The notes beneath the pieces were generated by a model, which saw nothing but the letters and a program-made list of their open reading frames with translations, had not been told where the DNA came from and made no database searches. Both the position numbers and the translations under genes were made by a program. 64,000 bases of DNA from Rhizobium sp. ARZ01 (lineage in GTDB: Bacteria > Pseudomonadota > Alphaproteobacteria > Rhizobiales > Rhizobiaceae). Location: positions 2,294,001 through 2,358,000 of the forward strand of contig NZ_JACVAE010000001.1 in the NCBI RefSeq assembly GCF_014851675.1. Reading direction: 5' to 3'. Positions 55,289 to 63,904 of this stretch are shown piece after piece. Every line of letters starts with the position of its first letter. Positions within the stretch are counted from its first letter, which is position 1.

Positions 55289-56602
55289 ATGGCCGACATC
55301 ACACATGCTACCCAGGCAAATCGCGCCCGGAATGCGGACGAGCATCCTATAAGGCGGTTCTTTCGCGCCACTGAAATCGATACGCGCCTACTCGGCATGG
55401 TCGGCGCGCTCGCTATCATCTGGCTTGGCTTCCAGTTCCTCACGGGCGGGCTGTTCCTGACGCCGCGCAACCTCTGGAACCTGACTGTCCAGACCTCGTC
55501 CATCGCCGTGATGGCGACCGGCATGGTGCTCATCATCGTCACCCGCAATATCGACCTTTCGGTCGGCTCGGTGCTCGGCTTCTGCGGTATGATCATGGGC
55601 GTCATGCAGGCGAAGATCCTGCCGCAATATCTCGGCCTCGAGCATCCGGCGATCTGGATCATCACGCTCGGTTGCGGTGTTGCCGTGGGTGCAGCGATCG
55701 GCCTATTGCAGGGGTCGATCGTCGCCTTCCTCAACGTTCCCGCCTTTATCGTCACCCTCGGTGGCCTGCTCGTCTGGCGTGGCGCGACCTGGTTCGTCAC
55801 AAGCGGGCAGACGGTTGCACCGATGAACTCGACCTTCCGCCTGATGGGCGGCGGCACCGAAGGTTCGATCGGCGCAACGGCAAGCTGGATCGTCGGCATC
55901 CTCGCCTGCATCGCCATCGTTGGCGCCATCCTCAATTCCCGCAAACAGCGCAAGCGGTTCGGCTTTCCATTGCGCCCTGTCTGGGCGGAGTATTTCCTGT
56001 CGATCCTGGGCTGCCTTCTGGTGCTCGGCGCCGTCGCCGTTGCCAATCACTACTACTGGCCGACGAACATCGCCCGCAAATATGCCGACGCGAACGGCAT
56101 CGCCTGGCCGGAAGGTGGCCTGCAGATTTCGCACGGCATCGCCATTCCCGTGCTGATGGCGATCGCCGTCGGTATCGTCATGACCTTCATCGCCACCCGG
56201 CTGCGCTTCGGCCGCTATGTTTTTGCCATCGGCGGCAATCCGGAAGCAGCCGAACTTGCAGGCATCAAGACGCGCTGGATCACGGTCAAGATCTTCATGC
56301 TGATGGGCATGCTCTGCGCCATCGCCGCCGCAATCTCGACCGCACGCCTCAACGCCGCCACCAACGCGCAAGGCGAACTCGACGAGCTCTATACAATTGC
56401 GGCCGCGGTCATCGGCGGCACGTCGCTCGCCGGCGGCGTCGGCACGATTGCCGGCGCGATGATCGGCGCCCTCGTCATGCAATCCCTGCAATCGGGCATG
56501 GTGCTGCTGGGCATCGATTCCCCGTTCCAGCGCATCGTTGTCGGTGTGGTCCTCGTCGTCGCCGTCTGGCTCGACACGATCTATCGCGCGCGTGCCAAGT
56601 AA
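55289..56602 (+). CDS. xylH: D-xylose ABC transporter permease
   Basis: 437 aa with about ten to twelve membrane helices and the family block TRNIDLSVGSVLGFCGMIMG. FALLOWED by ARLNAATNAQGELDELYTIAA and GGTSLAGGVGTIAGAMIGAL near the C-terminus, as in XylH. Forms the xylose channel. It lies about 220 bases after xylF, beyond the stem-loop, and 15 bases before xylG. Confidence 0.93.
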   Translation: MADITHATQANRARNADEHPIRRFFRATEIDTRLLGMVGALAIIWLGFQFLTGGLFLTPRNLWNLTVQTSSIAVMATGMVLIIVTRNIDLSVGSVLGFCGMIMGVMQAKILPQYLGLEHPAIWIITLGCGVAVGAAIGLLQGSIVAFLNVPAFIVTLGGLLVWRGATWFVTSGQTVAPMNSTFRLMGGGTEGSIGATASWIVGILACIAIVGAILNSRKQRKRFGFPLRPVWAEYFLSILGCLLVLGAVAVANHYYWPTNIARKYADANGIAWPEGGLQISHGIAIPVLMAIAVGIVMTFIATRLRFGRYVFAIGGNPEAAELAGIKTRWITVKIFMLMGMLCAIAAAISTARLNAATNAQGELDELYTIAAAVIGGTSLAGGVGTIAGAMIGALVMQSLQSGMVLLGIDSPFQRIVVGVVLVVAVWLDTIYRARAK

Positions 56603-56617
56603 GAAGGAGTTCGACCA

Positions 56618-57403
<786 letters not shown>

Positions 57404-57426
57404 GGTGCCCCTCACCCGAAGAAATT

Positions 57427-57453
57427 CGCCGCGTCCGCCAGGCGCGGCGTTTT
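57427..57453 (+). terminator. Terminator after xylG
   Basis: CGCCGCG (57427-57433) pairs with CGCGGCG (57443-57449), followed by TTTT. Confidence 0.75.
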
Positions 57454-57581
57454 GCATTTCGGCTACAGTCCCCTCGCCGTCGAACATGGCTCTGGATTTT
57501 CGCATTTTGCCGATTGAAGCCGATCCGTTCCTAGGCTAAGAACCCTCCATCGGACGGGACGAGCCATCGTTCCTGCGGCAT

Positions 57582-57658
57582 GCACCCGTAGCTCAGCTGG
57601 ATAGAGTGTTGGATTCCGATTCCAAAGGTCACAGGTTCGAATCCTGTCGGGTGCGCCA
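57582..57658 (+). tRNA. tRNA-Arg (anticodon CCG)
   Basis: 77 bases including an encoded CCA. Acceptor GCACCCG pairs with CGGGTGC. The D arm has GCTCAGCTGGATAGAGT, the anticodon stem-loop TTGGA-TTCCGAT-TCCAA gives anticodon CCG, and the T arm is ACAGG-TTCGAAT-CCTGT. Its 3' end is the integration site of the element that follows. Confidence 0.95.
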
Positions 57659-57660
57659 TT
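57645..57660. other. attL: tRNA-side attachment repeat
   Basis: TGTCGGGTGCGCCATT covers the tRNA 3' end and CCA and is repeated exactly at 63889-63904. Confidence 0.88.
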
Positions 57661-57713
57661 CCACTTCGGAAAGCCGAATATAATCAACGTTTCCATTGCC
57701 TTAGCGACACATC

Positions 57714-57743
57714 GGGTACACACGCGGGTACATGGAAGGGTAC
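57714..57743. repeat. Three GGGTAC repeats at 12-bp spacing (putative arm sites, left)
   Basis: GGGTAC starts at 57714, 57726 and 57738, exactly one helical turn plus about 1.5 bp apart, ending at the integrase start. Likely integrase arm-type or excisionase sites; GGTACACG repeats occur near the right end too. Confidence 0.55.
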
Positions 57744-57745
57744 GC

Positions 57746-59137
57746 ATGGGACTTGCATTGCAGTACGTTCAGGAACCGAAAGGTGAACGCGGCATCTATC
57801 GCTACCGGCGCAGGGTGCCCTCAGAACTGAAGCCGCTCATCGGCAAGAGCGAGTTGATCGCTTCGCTCGGCCAGTCGAAACCGGAAGCCCTGAAGCGTTA
57901 TCCGGCAATCCATGCAGCATTCGAGAGAGAACTGGAGATCGCCAGCAAGGCGCTCGCGAGGGAGAAGCGGAAGCAATCCTCGAACGATAGGACGCGGCTG
58001 GAGCGGTACGAGGAACTGATAGACGAGATCAGGGCCTTGGGGATTGAGAACCCGGAGGCCCGCCCTCAAAGTGAGGATGAAGCCTTTCAGCGCGAGATGA
58101 TAGCGGACGGAATCGCAGCCCGATACCCCGAAGACCGTGAGACGGGATACCCGCTGATCACCAACCCCGACGATATTCTCAAGGTTCAGGCCCTGATGGG
58201 TGCCGCGCCCGCCAAGCCTGCCCCGACACTGGAGGATGCCAAGCGGGTCTATGTGGCCGAGAAACTGGACGGGACAGACTTCGAGTTCAGGAAGAAACTC
58301 AGGCGCGTGGAGCGTATCATCGAGGCTGTGAACGCCGCCCTTGACCCCGTGCCTACCTTGGACCGATGGACAAGGGAGACGGCCAAGAAGGTCAGAGATC
58401 ACTACATCGCTGCTGGTCTCAAGCCAGCCTCCGTGAAGCGTGAACTCAACACACTCAAGGGGATGATCACCTGCTACATCACTGAAGCGGAAGCCAGTTT
58501 CACCAACCCGTTCAGCAAGCTGGAACTGCCCAAGAGCGTCGAGGCCGCATCGGAAAGCCGCCATCCCATTCCTGATGAGATCAAAGACAGGATCACGGCC
58601 ATCATCCTGAGCAAGGCCAAGAAGGACGTTCAGTTGCTCTGGCGGCTACTGGACGGGACGGGTGCCCGTATTGCCGAGGTCACAGGCATTCGCGTTCAGG
58701 ACATTATTGTGGACGGTGACTTTCCGCATCTCAAGGTCGTGGCTCATCCAGAACGACGCCTGAAGACCGAATCATCAACCCGAGACGTGCCGCTTGTGGG
58801 TGATGCCTTGGCGGCTGCGAAGGAAGCCCTGACGATGGCGGGACAGGGGACTTACGTCTTCGCCCGATACATCAAGCCCACCGGCCCGACGACAGCCTCA
58901 GCGGTCCTGATGAAGCGTATTCGGGAAGTGACAGGCGAGCCTAAGCACACGGTTCATTCCTTGCGTCACGGCATGGCTGATAGGCTATCGTTGGCCGAAG
59001 CATCAGCCATCGACAAGAACGCGATCATGGGGCACCTGAACCCCGGCACTGGTGAGCGGCACTATGGGGGAAGCTACGCAAAGCTGAAGGTGCTGACGCG
59101 GGTGATGAAGAAGGCTTTTGGTCTGACTGTTGAATAG
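57746..59137 (+). CDS. Tyrosine site-specific integrase
   Basis: 463 aa. N-terminal RGIYRYRRRVPSELKPLIGK resembles the DUF6538 head found in many proteobacterial integrases. The catalytic set is present: Arg in GTGARIAEVTG near residue 307, HSLRHG near 404-409, and the Tyr in GTGERHYGG near 440. It should integrate the element into tRNA-Arg. GGAAGGG precedes the ATG. The TAG stop is followed in frame by 61 more open codons. Confidence 0.93.
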   Translation: MGLALQYVQEPKGERGIYRYRRRVPSELKPLIGKSELIASLGQSKPEALKRYPAIHAAFERELEIASKALAREKRKQSSNDRTRLERYEELIDEIRALGIENPEARPQSEDEAFQREMIADGIAARYPEDRETGYPLITNPDDILKVQALMGAAPAKPAPTLEDAKRVYVAEKLDGTDFEFRKKLRRVERIIEAVNAALDPVPTLDRWTRETAKKVRDHYIAAGLKPASVKRELNTLKGMITCYITEAEASFTNPFSKLELPKSVEAASESRHPIPDEIKDRITAIILSKAKKDVQLLWRLLDGTGARIAEVTGIRVQDIIVDGDFPHLKVVAHPERRLKTESSTRDVPLVGDALAAAKEALTMAGQGTYVFARYIKPTGPTTASAVLMKRIREVTGEPKHTVHSLRHGMADRLSLAEASAIDKNAIMGHLNPGTGERHYGGSYAKLKVLTRVMKKAFGLTVE

Positions 59138-59779
59138 CCACCTTCTTCCCCGTCTCGCCCCAACAGCGAGTTTCTCATCTCCCCGGTGTCCACCATCACC
59201 GGCACCGTCCGTGTCTCCAACGCGGCCGCGACAATGGAAGTCTGGGCCAACCGCTCTGGCATTGTGCTTACGCCATCCATGATCAGCAAGCTGGGCTGGT
59301 CGATGCGTAAGCTGTACGAATAGCGCGGCTTGATGAAACGGCACGACGCATTGGCATCGTCGCGTGAAGACCAAGGGAGATTACCCCTACCATACGGATA
59401 GGGGGATAAAGGCGAAGGAGAGGATGACTGATGAAAACAGGGTTACTCTCCGATGTATCTTTATGTGGTTGATGATGTCTGATGTTGTTGATGATGAAGT
59501 CTTATCTCAACATCAAGTCTCCTTAACGATCCCCTGAAGGTAACCTTAACCTCCCCATGAACATCGCCCTATTGGGCACTCGACTGTCGAGAATGTTCGT
59601 GGATGACACTCTCCCTTCTCTGTCCAGTCCTGATCGACCCCGGCCCCTTGTCTTCGTGACAGGGCGTCGGGCTTTTTTTCGTCCTGGTGAAGCCTATCCA
59701 CCATCCACATCCACATCCACGGCAGCGACAGAACAGAACCGACTAGAGCGTGACACCTCCAGCCTCGCAAGGAACATCC
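59138..59779. other. Stretch without a defended gene, inside the islet
   Basis: Contains the in-frame continuation after the integrase stop (to a TAG at 59321-59323) and an AT-rich tract around 59400-59540 with GTTGATGATG repeated at 59468 and 59487. It also has a CCACAT-type hexamer run near 59695-59720. I see no start with ribosome site for a further gene. Confidence 0.5.
59635..59680 (+). terminator. Imperfect G+C-rich hairpin followed by seven T
   Basis: CCCCTTGTC-TTCG-TGACAGGG forms an imperfect stem extended by CGGC/GTCGG, with TTTTTTT at 59673-59679. Terminator or leader-type structure upstream of the 110-aa gene. Confidence 0.5.
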
Positions 59780-60112
59780 ATGACCACCACCAGCCGCCAC
59801 AAGATAACCATCCATCCCCTGAAGTTGGACCGCAGAGGCCAACCCTATTCAGTCTCATTCGAAGGTGACACGATCATCCCGAAGACCTACAACCCCTCCC
59901 ATGACGCTTGCCGCTCCTTGACCGAGCAAGGCTATCACGGCGCTCTGGAGGTCTGGAGTGATGGGGAGACCCATCCCCGCATGATCATCAACGACATCGA
60001 GAGAGCCGCGAAGTTCACCGTGAGCGAGACGAAGACGCATGGCCCCCGTGTCGTCCGTTACAAGCCCCTTGACCGCAGCGTCTTCAGCCGTGAGGCGCAA
60101 GAGCCGGTCTAG
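59780..60112 (+). CDS. Uncharacterised 110-aa protein of the islet
   Basis: Not recognised. The protein starts TTTSRHKITIHPLKLDRRG with AAGGA nine bases before the ATG at 59780. It is a mixed, basic soluble protein with no signal or membrane segment; a tryptophan/acidic middle (GALEVWSDGETHPR) and a basic C-terminal half suggest a nucleic-acid or small regulatory role, but that is speculation. It is the first cargo gene after the integrase and is separated from it by 640 bases. Confidence 0.6.
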   Translation: MTTTSRHKITIHPLKLDRRGQPYSVSFEGDTIIPKTYNPSHDACRSLTEQGYHGALEVWSDGETHPRMIINDIERAAKFTVSETKTHGPRVVRYKPLDRSVFSREAQEPV

Positions 60113-60543
60113 CATCAGGACTGACCAGTCAAGGACGCTGCTTTTTTCTTGTCCCCACAGGGCCATCTACAGCATTTCTCCATCCGGCTGGTGTCTCGGT
60201 CCATCCCGATAGGGAAGGCCATAAATCGCCACCCCGTCGCAACGACCTCCCATCAGGCATAAGCACTCGCGTTCACCATACCAGCAAAGCGTCTGGTCCT
60301 GCCGCTCATGTTGGCAGCGATGAAGCCTGGGAGGGGCGGAATGTTTGAGCCACGCATTCCTGACCCCCAATCAGATAAGCGGAACCGGCAGTTTCCCCCC
60401 GGTGGCCCTCGCACTTCGAACGAGCAAGACACTATCAGCCCCGCCACAGCCATGCCTGTCGCACTGCCGTTCTACAAGCTGGTGACTCACGTCAGCTATT
60501 GGCCCTCAGCGGACCTCAGCCCCACTTTGCAGCGATCGGGCGG
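60113..60543. other. Stretch without a defended gene, with a degraded repeat
   Basis: Near 60490-60520 the sequence GTCAGCTATTGGCCCTCAGCG-GAC resembles a dispersed alphaproteobacterial repeat of the GTCCGC-TTTTGGC-AAGCGGAC type; its translation gives the spurious SYWPSAD peptide seen in many hypothetical proteins. Nothing else recognised. Confidence 0.4.
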
Positions 60544-62010
60544 TCAGCTCATTTTTTCGATGTCACCCAATCGCCAAGTCTTGGCAAAGAACGGCCTCTG
60601 CGGACCAAAGAGGCGGAAATAAGGGAACCAATCGCTTCCGTCGACCGTCGGAACCCAGTTCGCCTCCATGCCGTTGGGTGCCTTCGGACCGAAATAGACG
60701 TCCATTGAACCGTCGGCGTTCCTTTTCGCGTTCGTGTCGAAGGAATCAATCGACGGGCGGGCGACCTTGCGGATGAGGGCGCACGTCGCGAGTTCGTAAA
60801 CGGTAACCGACCAGAATTGATCGACCGGCACGTCACCAGGCACTCTCAAGCGGTATGTATCACCGCCGCGCAGCCGCTCACCGGCCCCGTCTAGGTACGC
60901 GGCCAAGTAAAACTGGCCAGCGCCGAGATTTTTGGGAGGAGCGAAGAAGCTGTAAAAGGCGATGCCGCGGGCGTCAACGTCCAAGACCCCATCTGCCTCC
61001 CATGTGAACTCGCTCTGCGGTCCGATGGGTGGCACTGCGACGTCCCACTTCCCCTCTGGCCAATAGGGGTCGCCGAAGGTCACGAGCCGGTCCATGAACC
61101 AGGCATGGGCCTCCTGAGCTGCCGCTCTCAACGCAGCGCTGGTCGCCACGTCGGGCTGAAACTCTTTGCCTTTCTCGATGCCAAGCGAACGCAATGCGTA
61201 GATCATGCCGGTATCAGCTGGCGTCATCGGCTCCTCGCTCAAGATGCGGGCGAGGCTTGCGTAGAAACCTTCATCGAACCGCGGTATGGCGTCCCAGACC
61301 GTGTCGGCCATATCGATAAAGTTCGATTGCGGCGGCGAAGCTGCCTTGCTGAGCGGATAGATGTGGACCTGACGGAGGTAGGCGAGTGCTTTGCGGACCG
61401 ACTCCTCGTCTTCGCTTTTGATGATGACTCGCAAGCCTGCCATGCCGTTGTAAGTTTTCATCGGGACGGCGATGTATCCAGCCGGTAGGTCGCCGGAATG
61501 GTCAGGCGGCAGAAAAAGATACTTGCCACCCTTGCCTTGGTCAGCGCCAGCGATGCCAACATCCGTCAGTGGAACCTGCCAGGCGTCGATGATCGTGCCG
61601 TTCAACGTAGCGTCTCCAGTCGCTGGCACCTCGAACACCAGCGCCCCGGTCTCGCGGGTGTTAAAAAAGGACAACACATACCGAACGCTCGTGTTTGGGG
61701 TTAGGCACTGGAGCTTCCAGCTTCCCGGCCTGGACCAAAACATGATGTCGCCATACGCCGCCTTCGCATCGCGGAAGAATGCCTGGCGCATGGCGTCAAA
61801 GTTTACGATCGGCATCCCCCAAATCGCAACTTCGATCGCGCGCCGCTCGATGGTTCGTCCGCGCAACTCTGCCGTCGAGAAGGTAGCGCCATTTCCTTGG
61901 GCGGTTGCAAGATTGGTCAGGGTCGTTAATTCGCCAGCCGCAGCGAGGGCGAACGCCCCGGCCAGGAGCATCTCGCGGCGACTAAGTCCTGCGCCTCGAC
62001 GATATGGCAT
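60544..62010 (-). CDS. Tat-exported DUF1254/DUF1214 protein
   Basis: 488 aa. A twin-arginine signal, SRREMLLAGAFALAAA, is at residues about 9-24. The DUF1254 part follows (AIEVAIWGMPIVNFDAMRQ), then the DUF1214 part near the C-terminus (VPVDQFWSVTVYE, IDSFDTNAKRNADGSMDVYFGPKAP). Function of this periplasmic family is unknown. It is the largest cargo gene and lies opposite in strand to the recombinases, suggesting separate acquisition. Confidence 0.9.
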   Translation of the reverse strand: MPYRRGAGLSRREMLLAGAFALAAAGELTTLTNLATAQGNGATFSTAELRGRTIERRAIEVAIWGMPIVNFDAMRQAFFRDAKAAYGDIMFWSRPGSWKLQCLTPNTSVRYVLSFFNTRETGALVFEVPATGDATLNGTIIDAWQVPLTDVGIAGADQGKGGKYLFLPPDHSGDLPAGYIAVPMKTYNGMAGLRVIIKSEDEESVRKALAYLRQVHIYPLSKAASPPQSNFIDMADTVWDAIPRFDEGFYASLARILSEEPMTPADTGMIYALRSLGIEKGKEFQPDVATSAALRAAAQEAHAWFMDRLVTFGDPYWPEGKWDVAVPPIGPQSEFTWEADGVLDVDARGIAFYSFFAPPKNLGAGQFYLAAYLDGAGERLRGGDTYRLRVPGDVPVDQFWSVTVYELATCALIRKVARPSIDSFDTNAKRNADGSMDVYFGPKAPNGMEANWVPTVDGSDWFPYFRLFGPQRPFFAKTWRLGDIEKMS

Positions 62011-62416
62011 GGCTCGTTACTCCCATCATGATCCGAACGTCGAATGTTGTTGCTTTGCCTCCACTCCCGCCACCCGAAAGAAACCAGAATCTTACCACGC
62101 TGCGAACTCGCGCAGAAGTAATAGGTGCGACAACGTCTCCTCCTGGCGCAAAGGAGACGGCAGGCTTTGCTAAGGCTGTGTCACCCGCTAAGTCCTCCCC
62201 ACGATCCACAAGGATGGCATGTGTGTGGCTGAGGAGAAGGTGAAGACCGGCGAGATGCTGGACGAAGAGCTGACGCTGCTGCTGATGGTGCCAATAGACC
62301 CTGCCCGTATGACTCCCTCTGGAATGTCCCGCTGACAGTGCCACATGAGTGGGTGTTGCCTTTTGGAACTGATAGTGTCATAACTTCTTAAAAGCTATTG
62401 GCACCTAGAGGACACT
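62011..62416. other. Stretch with only a possible small ORF
   Basis: Upstream region of both the DUF1254 gene (minus) and the recombinase gene (plus). The only plausible reading frame is at 62219-62335. A coding-like tail in another frame (PYDSLWNVPLTVPHEWVLPF, ending TAA at 62391) suggests a frameshifted remnant. Confidence 0.4.
62219..62335 (+). CDS. Possible 38-aa small ORF or gene remnant
   Basis: ATG preceded by CACAAGGATGGC. The peptide has an acidic/basic helix (EEKVKTGEMLDEELTLLL). The reading frame after about residue 24 may be shifted relative to an originally longer protein. Weak call. Confidence 0.25.
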   Translation: MCVAEEKVKTGEMLDEELTLLLMVPIDPARMTPSGMSR

Positions 62417-62418
62417 AT
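62372..62418. promoter_or_regulatory. Inverted repeat overlapping the recombinase start codon
   Basis: ATAGTGTC (62372-62379) and GACACTAT (62411-62418) are exact inverse complements, 31 bases apart, and the second arm covers the first two bases of the ATG. It could be a resolvase binding/crossover site that also represses the gene. Confidence 0.55.
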
Positions 62419-62977
62419 GACATCCGCCATCATCGGCTACGCCCGCACCTCCACCACAGACCAGACCGCAGGACTTGAGGCCCAGCTGCGCGACCTGACC
62501 GCAGCCGGTTGCGTCAAGGTGTTCAATGAGCAGCTCTCATCTGTGGACACCAAGCGTCCTGAGCTTGAGAGGGCACTGGACTATGTTCGTGAAGGCGACA
62601 CACTGGTGGTTACAAAGTTGGACCGGCTCGCCCGCTCGATGCCCAACCTCGTGGACATCACCAGCAAGCTGAAGGCGAAGCGCGTGGAGCTGAAGGTGCT
62701 GGCGTTGAACCTCGACACAGGTACGCCCACCGGCAAGCTGATGCTGAACCTGCTCGGCTCCATCGCGGAGTTTGAACGGGAGTTGATGCTGGAGCGGCAG
62801 AGGGAGGGCATCGCCAAGGCCAAGGCTGACGGCAAGTATCAGGGACGCGCGCCTACAGCACGGCGGAAAGCTGACGACATTCGCAGGCTGAAGGCCGAAG
62901 GCAAGACAGTAGACGCCATCGTCACGGAACTCGGAGTGAGCCGGTCTAGCGTCTTCAGGATGTTGCGGAATGCTTGA
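62417..62977 (+). CDS. Serine recombinase (resolvase/invertase family)
   Basis: 186 aa. The catalytic Ser12 lies in GYARTSTTDQ, the LDRLARS helix near residue 73 and the E-helix AEFERELMLERQREGIAKAKADGKYQGR follow, and a C-terminal helix-turn-helix (VDAIVTELGVSRSSVFRML) binds DNA. Complete for a small resolvase. It may resolve or invert DNA within the islet or belong to a lost transposon; no transposase is near. Confidence 0.92.
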   Translation: MTSAIIGYARTSTTDQTAGLEAQLRDLTAAGCVKVFNEQLSSVDTKRPELERALDYVREGDTLVVTKLDRLARSMPNLVDITSKLKAKRVELKVLALNLDTGTPTGKLMLNLLGSIAEFERELMLERQREGIAKAKADGKYQGRAPTARRKADDIRRLKAEGKTVDAIVTELGVSRSSVFRMLRNA

Positions 62978-63086
62978 GCACGCCTGTTTTTCCCGATGAT
63001 AATGTGTTTTCAACTTCTTATGCGCCGCCGCCGCTTGCTTTTCTTCGGATGAATTCTCACTTTCAGAGAACATCAGGAGATTCTGG

Positions 63087-63647
63087 ATGATCGACTTATC
63101 GAACATTGACTGGGCAGTTGTTCTTGCAACTTTGGTCGGCCCCATCGTGGCGGTGGGCATTACTCTGTGGCATCAGAGCAGGTCTTCCACAATCGAGGGG
63201 CGCAGAGAGCTTTTCGTTACGATGATGAAGACCCGCCGCCATCCAACGAACAGCGAGTTCGTCGGTGCGTTGAACTTGGTGCCCGTACACTTCTATGGCG
63301 ATAAGAACGTAATGGAGCGATACTCGGATTTGATGAAGACTTTCGACGATGCCATGTGGCTGAATTCTGAGGCTGTCCCGAGACTGGTCGACCAAGTTGA
63401 GACCAAGGTTGCATATCTCTTGTCGGAAGTATCGAAGGCAGTGGGTAGGCCCGTTGAGCAACTGCATGTCCTTAGGGGGGCGTATGCCCCACAGGGCTGG
63501 CAAGACGAGGAGGTGGCGCAGAAGAGAATGCGCGATGCATTGTCCTCAGTTCTGTCGGGCGAGCGTCCAGTATCAGTTGCTGTCGTGTACCCGCCCGTTC
63601 CTCAACGTGAAGCGGTTCAGTCGCTAGAGATCAGCCAAGTCGACTAG
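63087..63647 (+). CDS. Small membrane-anchored protein, DUF6680-like
   Basis: 186 aa. An N-terminal membrane segment (WAVVLATLVGPIVAVGITLW, residues about 9-28) is followed by a cytoplasmic helical body: ELFVTMMKTRRHP, FVGALNLVPVHFYGD, VMERYSDLMKTF. This pattern resembles DUF6680, of unknown function. It is the last gene before the right attachment site and stands alone after the recombinase. Confidence 0.7.
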   Translation: MIDLSNIDWAVVLATLVGPIVAVGITLWHQSRSSTIEGRRELFVTMMKTRRHPTNSEFVGALNLVPVHFYGDKNVMERYSDLMKTFDDAMWLNSEAVPRLVDQVETKVAYLLSEVSKAVGRPVEQLHVLRGAYAPQGWQDEEVAQKRMRDALSSVLSGERPVSVAVVYPPVPQREAVQSLEISQVD

Positions 63648-63762
63648 GCACGGGGCTAGTAAGCTCACTGCCTCCCCCGCACGCACCGCAGCTGCCCTTC
63701 GTCAGCCCCCCGAGGTTACACCCTTCACGGCCACTCTCTGCGGCTTCTGGCCAACCATCGAC

Positions 63763-63793
63763 GGTACACGCAATTGACACCGCAAGGTACACG
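63763..63793. repeat. Two GGTACACG repeats (putative arm sites, right)
   Basis: Copies at 63763-63770 and 63786-63793, 23 bp apart, about 95-126 bases inside the right attachment site. They share GGTAC with the left repeats. Confidence 0.5.
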
Positions 63794-63888
63794 GTGCTAG
63801 GGAGGCCGTAACGGATGTCTAGTGTATGCTATTGAGATCGTTGAATATTTATTGACTTCTGTGAAGATCAATGGCTCACCAATTCTCA

Positions 63889-63904
63889 TGTCGGGTGCGC
63901 CATT
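63889..63904. other. attR: distal attachment repeat
   Basis: Exact copy of the 16-base tRNA-end repeat TGTCGGGTGCGCCATT, marking the right boundary. Confidence 0.88.

Larger units (their letters stand above)
57645..63904. mobile_element. Integrative element in tRNA-Arg(CCG), about 6.2 kb
   Basis: Bounded by an exact 16-bp direct repeat of the tRNA 3' end, with a tyrosine integrase gene beginning 86 bases inside the left end. Also inside: a 110-aa unknown protein, a DUF1254 protein, a serine recombinase and a membrane-anchored protein. There are no conjugation, capsid or replication genes, so it is a genomic islet that would need help to transfer, or a reduced phage remnant. AT-rich tracts and loose gene spacing contrast with the tightly packed host genes. 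Confidence 0.88.

Noticed and set aside
59695..59720. CCACAT hexamer run as a CRISPR-like repeat
   Set aside because: Only a short simple-sequence run with no spacers; no cas genes. No CRISPR array was seen anywhere.
59546..59842. 98-aa minus-strand frame in the islet
   Set aside because: Spans the hairpin and hexamer run and has no ribosome site or protein-like composition.
60308..60622. 104-aa frame containing YWPSAD
   Set aside because: It translates a dispersed repeat and overlaps the 3' end of the DUF1254 gene.
62004..62243. 79-aa plus-strand frame
   Set aside because: Pro/Arg-rich low-information translation over the DUF1254 promoter region.
57645..63904. Calling the islet a prophage or conjugative element
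   Set aside because: No structural, lysis, replication or transfer genes are visible, so only 'integrative element' is supported.
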